A DNA stretch of 64,000 nucleotides. Origin: Scylla paramamosain. Taxonomy: Eukaryota; Arthropoda; Malacostraca; Decapoda; Portunidae. Positions 55,036 through 64,000 of this stretch are shown here, piece by piece. The notes beneath the pieces were generated by a model. The model made no database searches, was not told where the DNA came from, and was given only the letters and a program-made list of their open reading frames with translations. Position numbers and translations under genes: made by a program. The stretch is taken from positions 5,506,501 through 5,570,500 of the forward strand of contig NC_087158.1 in assembly GCF_035594125.1 (NCBI RefSeq), written 5' to 3'. Numbering within the stretch: the stretch's first letter is position 1; each line of letters starts with the position of its first letter.

Positions 55036-57885
55036 GTTTTTGAGCGTGATAGGCAATAAAGCACTAAAAAGCAGGGCAAACATATAATATTGGAATAACA
55101 CCAACTTATACCAAAAACTTGCCTTTAAGTATTTTTGAGCTCCTTATATACCAAACCGCTAAAATGCATGCAAAACAAACTTTATGGAGAAACAGAATAA
55201 CTTTACCAAAAATATGTATTTTGAGTGTTTTTGATCATGTTATCTATGAAAACGCTTAAATACATACAAAGAACATTATGTTTGGTAAACAAAAGGACAT
55301 TACGAGAAACGTGTATTATGAGTGTTTTTTTTAAGTTCCTTAAGTACCAAAAAGCTAAAACCCACAAATAACACCCTTTATTTAGAAAATAAAAAAAATT
55401 AAAGAATAAAAAAATTTGATTTTTTTTTTTTTTGTTATTCATCTTCATAGGTACCAAAATGCCAAAATTCTGGGAAAAATCAGGGCAATCATATGATAAA
55501 AGAATATTATGAAAAAAGTTAATTTCAGCTTATTTTTCGGACTATTATGTACCAAACCCTAAAGTGCATGCAAAGCCTCCTATATGAGGAAATTCAATGA
55601 CCTTACCAGAAATCAGTTTTTTGAGTGTTTTTTTTTTTAGCATGTTAGGCACGAAGGAACTCACTCTATGTGGGAATCCAAAACAAAGTTATTGAAAACG
55701 TGTCTTCTCAGTGTTTTACGTAGAAAAACACTACAACGGATGCAAAGCAACCAATATCAAGAAATAGAGAAACGTTGCTAAAAAGGTATCTTTTGAGAGT
55801 TTTTCATCTTGTTACCTACAAAAAACACGAAAATTGATGCAAAGCACTCTATATTGGGAAACAAAAGGACATTGCAAGAAAAGTGTATAATGAGTGTTTT
55901 ATAGTTCAAAAGAACCACAAGGCAAAAAACGCAAAATCTCGTGTACTCGTATATGGAGAGGTTTCCTAGATACAAAAATGCTAAAACTCATGTATAATAC
56001 TCCTAATTGAGAAACAGAACAACCTTAATAAATGCGTGTATTTTGAGTGCTTTTCACATTCTTAGTTACCAAAACCCCAAATTGCATGCGAAAATAGATT
56101 TGTGGGAAAAAAAAGACTTTACCAGAAAAGTGTCTTTTGAGTGTTTTTGAGCGTGATAGGCAATAAAGCACTAAAAAGGAGGGTAATCACATTACATTGG
56201 AGAAAAACGAATTTTTACCAAGAACTTGCCTTTAAGTGTTTTTGAGCTCCTTATATACCAAAACACTAAAACGCATGCAAAACACTCTTTACGGTGAAAC
56301 AGAATAACATTACCAAAAACATGTATTTTGAGTGTTTTTCATCATGTTACCAATAAAAATGCTTAAATACATGCAAAGAGCACTATTTTTGGTAAACGAA
56401 AGGAGATTACGAGAAACGTGTACTATGAGTATTTTTAAGTTCATTAATTACAAAAAAGCTAAAATCCACAAATATCACTATTGAGAAACAATAAATAAAT
56501 AAAAAAAAAATACGATATTTTTTTTTCTTTCTTATTCATCTTCACAGGGACCGAGATGCCAAAATTCAGGCAAAATTCAGGAAATTATGTGAAATAAAAA
56601 CATTATCAAAAAAGTTAAATTTAGGTTTTTTTTTTCGGAGTGTTATGTACCAAACCCCTAAAGTGCATGCAAAGCCACCTATATGGAGAAATTAAACGTC
56701 TTTGCCAGAAAACGGTCTTATGAGTGTTTTTCAGCATGTTAGGAACCAACACGATAAATAACATGGAAGTCAATCTATATGGGAATCCAAAACAAAATTA
56801 CTAAAACCGTGTCTTTTCATTGTTTTACGTAGAAAAACGCTAAAACGGATGCAAACCAACCAATATGAAGAAATAAAATAACATTACCAAAAAGGTATAT
56901 TTTGAGTGTTTTTGAAATTGTTACCTACAAAAAACGCGAAAACGGATGAAAAGCACTCTATATTGGGAAGCAAAAGGACATTACGAGAAACGTGTATAAT
57001 GAGTGTTTTATAGTTTCACAAGAACTACAAAGCAAAAAACGCAAAAACTCGTGTATATAGAGATATTTCTTACATTCCAAAATGCTGAAACTCTGGAACA
57101 TCAATCTTAATTGAGAAACAGAACAATCTTACTAAATGCGTGTATTTTGAGTGCTTTTCAAATTCTTAGTTACCAAAACCCCAAATTGCAGTCGAAACCA
57201 GCTTTATGTAGGAAAAAAATTACATTGACAGAAAAATGTCTTTTGAGTGTTTTTGAGCGTGTTAGGCAATAAAGCACTAAAAAGTAGGGCAATCACATTA
57301 CATTGGAATAAAACCAATTTTTAACAAGAACTTGCCTTTAAGTGTATTTGAGCTCCTAATATTCCAAAACACTAAAATGCTTGCAAAATACAACTATATG
57401 GTGAAACAGAATAACATTATCAAAAACATGTATTTTGAGTGTTTTTGATCATGTTACCAATAAAAACGCTTAAATACATGCAAAGAACCCTATTTTTGGG
57501 AAACGAAAGGACATTACGAGTAACCTGTATTATGAGTGTTTTTAAGTTCCTTAAGTACCAAAAAAGCTAAAACCTACAAATAAAACTCTTCATAGAGAGA
57601 AAAAAAAAAAAATTTTCATCTTCATAGGTACTAAGATGCCAAAATTCTGACAATATTCTTTGGGAATCGAGAACAAAATTACTGAAAACGTGTCTTTTTG
57701 GTGTTTTACGTAGAAAAACGCTAAAACAGATGAAAACCAACCATATGAAGAAATAGAATAACATTACCAAAAAGGTATATTTTGAGTGTTTTTGAGCTTG
57801 TTACCTACAAAAAACGCAAAAATGGATGCAAAGCACTCCCTATTGGGAAAGAAAAGGACATTGCAAAAAACATGTATAATGAGTG

Positions 57886-58320
57886 TCTTATTATTTTCGG
57901 ACAAAGGAACTTGTGGTTCACAAGAACCACAAGGCAAAAAACGCAAAAACTCGTGTATATAAAGAAGTTTCTTAGATACCAAAATGCTTAAACTCATGAA
58001 TATCAATCTTAATTGAGAAACAGAACAACCTTACTAAATGCGTGTATTTTGAGTGTTTTTTTACACATTCTTAGCAAAACCCCTAATAGCATGCGAAACC
58101 AGCTTTATGTGGGAAAAAAAATGACATTACCAGAAGTGTTTTTTCAGTGTTTTTGGAGCGTGTTAGGCAATAAAGCACTAAAAAGCAGGGCAATCATATT
58201 ACATTGGAATAAAACCAACTTTTACCAAGAACGTGCCTTGAAGTGTTTTTCAGCTCCTTACATACCAAATCGATAAAACGCATGCAAAACACTCCTTTCT
58301 GGAGAAGCAGAATAATATTA
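57886..58320 (+). repeat. R-subtype of the 1.1-kb unit, copy 2
   Basis: Carries GTGTCTTATTATTTTCGGAC, GAACTTGTGGTTCACAAGAA, CCAGAAGTGTTTTTTCAG and CACTCCTTTCTGGAGAAGCAG. It starts about 5.14 kb after copy 1. The unit is about 0.9 kb long, having lost part of the monomers before it near 57655. Confidence 0.75.
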
Positions 58321-58799
58321 CCAAAAACAAGTGTTTTGAGTGTTTTTTTTATCATGTTACCTATAAAAACGCTTAAATACATGCAAAGATCCCCATATTT
58401 GGGAAACGAAAGGATATTACGAGAAATGTGTATTATGAATGTTTTTAAGTTCCTTAAGTACCAAAACGTTAAAACCTACAAATAACACTCTTTATAGAGA
58501 GAAAAAAAAAAAGTATTTTTATTTTTTTGTTATTGATGTTCATAGGTACCAAGATGCCAAAATTCTGCCAAAATTCAGGGAAATTATGTGGAAAAAAGAA
58601 CATTATCGAAAAAGTGCATGCAAAGCCACCTATATGGGAAAATTACACGACTTTACCAAAAGCCTGTACCAGAAGCAATTCCAACAATATTACTGAAAAC
58701 GAGTCTTATCAGAGATTTACGAAGAAAAACGCTAAAACGGATGCAAACCAACCAATTTGAAGAAATAGAATAACCTTACCAAAAAGATATATTTTGATG

Positions 58800-59320
58800 T
58801 GTTTTTGAGCTTGTTAACTACAAAAAAATGCGAAAATGCATGAAACGCACTCTATATTAGGAAAGAAAAGGACATTACGAGAAACGTGTATAATGAGTGT
58901 TTTATAGTTTCACAAGAACCACAAGACAAAAAAACTCAAAAACTTGTGTACATAAAGAAGTTTCTTGCTTACCAAAATGCTGAAACTCATGAATAACACT
59001 TTTAATTGAGAAACAGAGCTACCTTACCAAATGTGTTTATTAGAGAAGTTTCTTACATACCAAAATACTGAAACTCATGAATAACACTTTTAATTAAGAA
59101 ACAGAACAACTTGTTACCTACAAAAAATACAAAAATGGATGGAAAGCACTCTATATTAGGAAACAAAAGAACATTACGAGAAATGAGAAATAATGAGTGT
59201 TTTATAGTTTCACAAGAACCACAAGGCAATAAACGCAAAAACTCGTGTATATAGAGAAGTTTCTTACATACCAAAATGATGAAATGCATGAATAACACTT
59301 TTAATCGAGACACAGAACTA
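58800..59320 (+). repeat. local 0.3-kb duplication with rejoined monomers
   Basis: The segment from TTGTTAACTACAAAAAAATG (about 58810) to TTTAATTGAGAAACAGAGCT is partly repeated from about 59110, after a join ACAGAACAACTTGTTACC that links two non-adjacent boxes. A similar short repeat of the AACTCATGAATAACACTTTT box occurs at 60290 and 60370. Confidence 0.7.
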
Positions 59321-62300
59321 CCCTACCAAATTGTGTATTTTGAGTGTTTTTCACATTCTTAGTTACGAAATTGCCAAATTACATGTGAAACTAGCTTTAT
59401 GTGGGAAAAAATGACATTACCAGAAAAACGTCTTTTGAGTGTTTTTTTTTTAGCGTGATATGCAACAAAGCTCTAAAAAGCAGAACAATCACATTACTTG
59501 GGAATAAAACCATCTTTTACGGAGAACTTGCCTTTAAGTGTTTTTAACTCCTTACATACCAATACGCTAAAACGCATGTAAAACACCCTTTATGGAGAAA
59601 CAGAAAAACACTACCAAAAATATGTATTTTGAGTGTGTTTGATCATGTTACCTATATAAACGCTTAAATACATGTAAAGAACCCTATGTTTGTATTAGAA
59701 AAGGACATTACGAAAATCGTGTATTATGAGCGTTTTTAAGTTCCTTAAGTACCAAAAAGCTAAAACTCACAAATAACACTTTATAGAGAAAAAAAAAAAA
59801 TTTGTTATTAATCTTCATAGGTACCGAGATACAAAAATTCTGGAAAAATTTAGGGAAATTTTGTAAAAAAAATATTAAAAAAAAATAATTTTAGCATTTT
59901 TCCGGAGTTATGTACCAAACCCTGAAGTGGATGCAAAGCCATCCTTTACCGGACTTTATCAGAAACCTTTCTTTTGAGTGTTTTTTCAGCAATTTCAACA
60001 ATATTACTGAAAACGTGTCTTTTCAGTGATTTACGTAGAAAAACGCTAAAACGGATGCAAACCAACCAATATGAAGAAATAGAATAATATTACCAAAAAG
60101 ATATATTTTGATGTGTTTTTGAGCTTTTTACCTACAAAAAAAAAATGCGAAAATCGATGAAACGCACTCTATATTAGAAAAGAAAAGGACATTACGAGTG
60201 TTTTTTAGTTTCACAAGAACAACAAGGCAAAAAACTCAAAAACTCGTATACATAAAGAAGTTTCTTCCATACCAAAATGCTCAAAACTCATGAATAACAC
60301 TTTTAATTGAAGAACAGAACTACCTTACCAAATGTGTGTATTAGAGAAGCTTCTTACATACCAAAATGCTGAAACTCATGAATAACACTTTTAATTAAGA
60401 AACAGAACAACCTTACTAAATGCCAGTATTTTGAGTGTTTTTCACCAAAACCCCAAATTTCATGCGAAACTTGCTTTATGTGAGAAAAAAATAATATTAC
60501 CAGAAAATGTCTTTCGAGTGTTTTTGAGCGTGTTAGGCAATAAACCACTAAAAAGCAGGGCAATCACATTATATGGGAATGAAACCAACTTTTACCAAGA
60601 ACTTGCCTTTAGGTGTTTTTGAGCTTATTACATACCAAAACGCTAAAACGCATGCAAAACACCTTTTATGGACAAACAGAATAACATTACCAAAAACATG
60701 TATTTTGAGTGTTTTTGATCATGTTATCTATAAAAACGCTTAAATACATGCAAAGAACCTTATGTTTGGGAAACGAAAGGACATTACGAGAAATATGTAT
60801 TATGAGTGTTTTTTAGTTCCTTAAGTACCAAAAAGCTAAAACCCACAAATAACACACTTTATTTAGAAAAAAAAAAATAAATAAAAAATAAAAAATACGA
60901 TTTTTTTTTTTTTTGTTATTCATCTTGATAGGTACTGAGATGCCAAAATTCTGGGAAAATTCCGGCCTATTATATGATATAAGAAAAATATAAAAAAAAA
61001 GTTTATTTTAGCTTTTTTTTCGGACTGTTATATACCAAACCCTAAAGTGCATGCAAAGCCTCCTATATGAGGAAATTAAACGACCTTAAAAGTAATCTGT
61101 CTTTTGAGTGTTTTTCAGAATGTTAGCCACCAAAACGATAAATAAATAAGGAACTCACTCTATATGGGAATCCAAAACAAAATTACTGAAAACGTGTCTT
61201 CTCAGTGTTTTACGTAGAAAAACGCTAAAGCGGATGGAAACCAACCAATATAAAAAAAAATAGAAAAACATTACCAAAAAGGTATATTTAGAGTGTTTTT
61301 GAGCTTCTTACCTACAAAAAACGCGAAAATTGATGGAAAGCACTCTATATTAGGAAATAAAAGGACATTGGAAGAAAAGTGTATAATGAGTGTTTTATAG
61401 TTCAAAAGAACCAAAAGGCAAAAAACGAAAAAAACTTGTGGATATGGAGAAGTTTCCTAGATACCAAAATGCTGAAACTCATGAATAACATTCCTAATTG
61501 AGAAACAGAACAACCTTACTAAATGCGTGTATTTTGAGAACTTTTTACATTCTTTTTTACCAAAACCCCAAATTGCATGCGAAACCAGCTTTATGTGAGA
61601 AAAAAATGACATTACCAAAAAAATGTCTTTTGAGTGTTTTTTTAGCCTGATATGCAATAAAGCACTAAAAAGCAGGGCAGTCACATTACATTTGAATAAA
61701 ACCAATTTTTATCAAGAACTTGCCTTTAAGTATTTTTAAGCTCCTTATATACTAAACCGATAAAACGCATGCAAAATAAACATTATGGAGAAACAGAATA
61801 AAATTACCAAAAACATGTATTTTGAATGTTTTTGATCATGTTATCTATAAAAACGCTTAAATACATGGAAAGAACCTTATGTTTGGGAAACAAAAGGATA
61901 TTAAGAGAAACGTATATTATGAGTGTTTGTAAGATTGTTAAGTACCAAAAAACCTAAAACCCACTCTTTATTTAGAAAAAATAAATAAATAAAAAAATAA
62001 AAAAATGATTTTTTTTTTTGTTATTCATCTTCATAGGTACCGAAATGCCAAAATTCTGGGAAAATTCAAGGCAATTATATGATAGGAGAATATTACCCAA
62101 AAAGAAGATTTTAGCTTTTTTTTCGGACTGTTATGTACCAAACCCTAAACTGCATGCAAAGCCTCCTATATAAGGAAATTAAACGACGTTACTAGAAATC
62201 TGTCTTTTGAGTGTTTTTCAGCATGTTAGGCACGAAAATGATAAATAATAAGGAACTCACTTTATATGGGAATCCAAAACAAAATTACTAAAAACGTGTC

Positions 62301-62493
62301 TTCCCAGTGTTTTACGTAGAAAAACGCTAAAATGGATGCAAACCAACCAATATCAAGAAATAGAAAAAACATTACCAAAAAGGTATATTTTGAGTGTTTT
62401 TGAGCTTGTTACATACAAAAAAGGTGAAAATAGATGCAAAGCACTTCCTATTGGGAAACAAAAGGACATTACGAGAAACGTGTATAATGAGTG

Positions 62494-62930
62494 TCTTATT
62501 ATTTTTCGAGCAAAAGAACTTGTGGTTCACAAGAACCACAAAGCAAAAAACGCAAAAAACTCGTGTATATAAAGAAGTTGATTAGATACCAAAATGCTGA
62601 AACTCATGAATAACAATCTTAATTGAGAAACAGAACAACCTTACCAAAAGCGTATATTTTCAGTGTTTTCACATTATTAGCAAAATCCCAAAAAGCATGC
62701 GAAACTAGCTTTATGTGGGAGAAAAATGACATTACCAGAAGTGTCTTTTGAGTGTTTTTGAGCGTGTTAGGCAATAGAGCACTAAAAAGCAGGGCAATCA
62801 CATTACATGGGAATAAAACTAACTTTGACCAAGAACTTGTTATTATGTGTTTTTGAGCTCTTTACATACCAAAAAGCTTAAACGCATGCAAAACACTCCT
62901 TTATGGAGAAGCAGAAAAACATTACAAAAA
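62494..62930 (+). repeat. R-subtype of the 1.1-kb unit, copy 3
   Basis: Carries GTGTCTTATTATTTTTCGAG, GAACTTGTGGTTCACAAGAA, CCAGAAGTGTCTTTTGAG and CACTCCTTTATGGAGAAGCAG. It starts about 4.61 kb after copy 2. The CTTGTG/CACAAG words form a short hairpin in all three copies. Confidence 0.75.
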
Positions 62931-64000
62931 ATATGTGTTTTAAGTGTTTTTGATCATGTTACCTATAAAAACGCTTAAAGACATGCATCATTGGGAAACG
63001 AAAGGACATTACGAGAAACGTGTATTATGACTGTTTTTAAGTTCCTTAAGTACAAAAACGTTAAAACCCACAAATAACACTCTTTAAAGAGAAAAAAATA
63101 TATATAAATAAATAAAAAAAAAGCTTTTTGTTTGTATTGATTTTCATAAGTACCGAAATGCCAAAATTCTGCCAAAATTCAGGGAATTTATGTGGAAAAA
63201 AGAACATTATCAAAAAAGTTAATTATAGCTTTTTTTCGGATTGTTATTTACCAAAATCTAAAGTGCATGCAAAGCCACCTATATGAGGAAATTAAATGAT
63301 TTTATCAGAAACCTGTCTTTTCAGTGTTTTTCAGCATGTTAGGCATCAAACCGATAAATAATAATGAAGTTAGTCAATAACAAAATGACTGAAAACGTAT
63401 CATTTCAGTGTTTTACGTAGAAAAAACGCTAAAACGGATGCAAAGCAACGAATATGAAGAAATAGAATAACATTACCAAAAAGTGTTTTTGAGCTTTTTA
63501 CATACAAAACACGCGAAAAAGGATGTAAAAGCACTCTATATTGCGAAGCAAAAGGACATGTATAATGATATATGTATAATGATTGTTTTATAGTTTCACA
63601 CGAACCACAAGGCAAAAAACGCAAAAACTCGTGTATATAGAGATGTTTCTTACATACGAAAATGCTGAAAGGCATGAATAACACCTTTAATTGAGAAACA
63701 GAACTACTTTACCAAATGTGTGTATTTTGAGTGTTTTTCACATTTTTAGTTACGAAAATCCGAAAATACATGCAAAACTAGCTTTATGTGGGGAAAAAAA
63801 ATGATGTTAGCAGAAAAGTGTCTTTTGAGTGTTTTTGAGCGTGATATGCAACAAAGCACTAAAAAGCAGAACAATCACATTACATGGGAATAAAACCAAC
63901 TTTTACGAAGAACTTGCCTTTAAGTGCTTTTTTAACTCCTTACATACCAAAACGTTAAAACGCATGGAAAACACCCATTATGGAGAACAAGAGTAACATT

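Overview
This window looks like eukaryotic, non-genic DNA from an arthropod, most probably a decapod crustacean. That inference rests on three things: the AT-rich satellite landscape, very long (TA)n microsatellites, and non-LTR retrotransposon proteins of a type I associate with crab and shrimp genomes. No host protein-coding gene, tRNA, rRNA, CRISPR array or bacterial operon is supported. About 80% of the window is one satellite family with a monomer of about 95 bp. The many 60-120 codon open frames inside it are by-products of a stop-poor monomer close to 96 bp (32 codons), not genes.

The satellite is hierarchical. Reading with the motif TTTGAGTGTTTTTGAGC on the + strand is called orientation A, and its reverse complement B. 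Region 1-3430 is A with a small inverted islet. Region 3431-33730 is B with three short A islets. Region 33731-36814 is A, 36815-37325 is B, and 37326-64000 is A. In the B domain five recognisable monomer subtypes follow one another in fixed order, giving a pentameric higher-order repeat of about 450-480 bp. From about 45.7 kb to the end the order changes to a higher-order unit of about 1.1 kb (11 monomers, roughly two pentamers plus one). It carries a private insertion of about 57 bp and an A/T-rich island in nearly every copy, and about 16 copies are visible. A third level is also visible: a segmental duplication with about 4.5-4.65 kb offset at 20.0-27.6 kb, and a distinctive unit subtype recurring at 52.75, 57.89 and 62.50 kb.

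The array is interrupted by four non-LTR retrotransposon insertions. Three belong to one poly(A)-tailed family on the minus strand. Copy 1 (6261-9547) has an intact endonuclease-reverse transcriptase ORF. Copy 2 (10238-12578) is 5'-truncated with one frameshift. Copy 3 (42441-45708) is full length but broken by a 14-bp deletion, a nonsense codon and homopolymer indels. The fourth (40190-42262, plus strand) is an old, decayed, 5'-truncated CR1/L2-like element with an octamer-repeat 3' tail. Copy 1 sits inside a (TA)n tract, with TA repeats on both sides.

Seven long (TA)n blocks, several inverted-repeat hairpins made from neighbouring monomers, and orientation switches mark where the array has been rearranged. 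The most interesting candidate system is the satellite itself: a multi-level, alpha-satellite-like higher-order repeat in a probable crustacean, which could be centromeric or other heterochromatin. That role is inference and cannot be shown from sequence alone.
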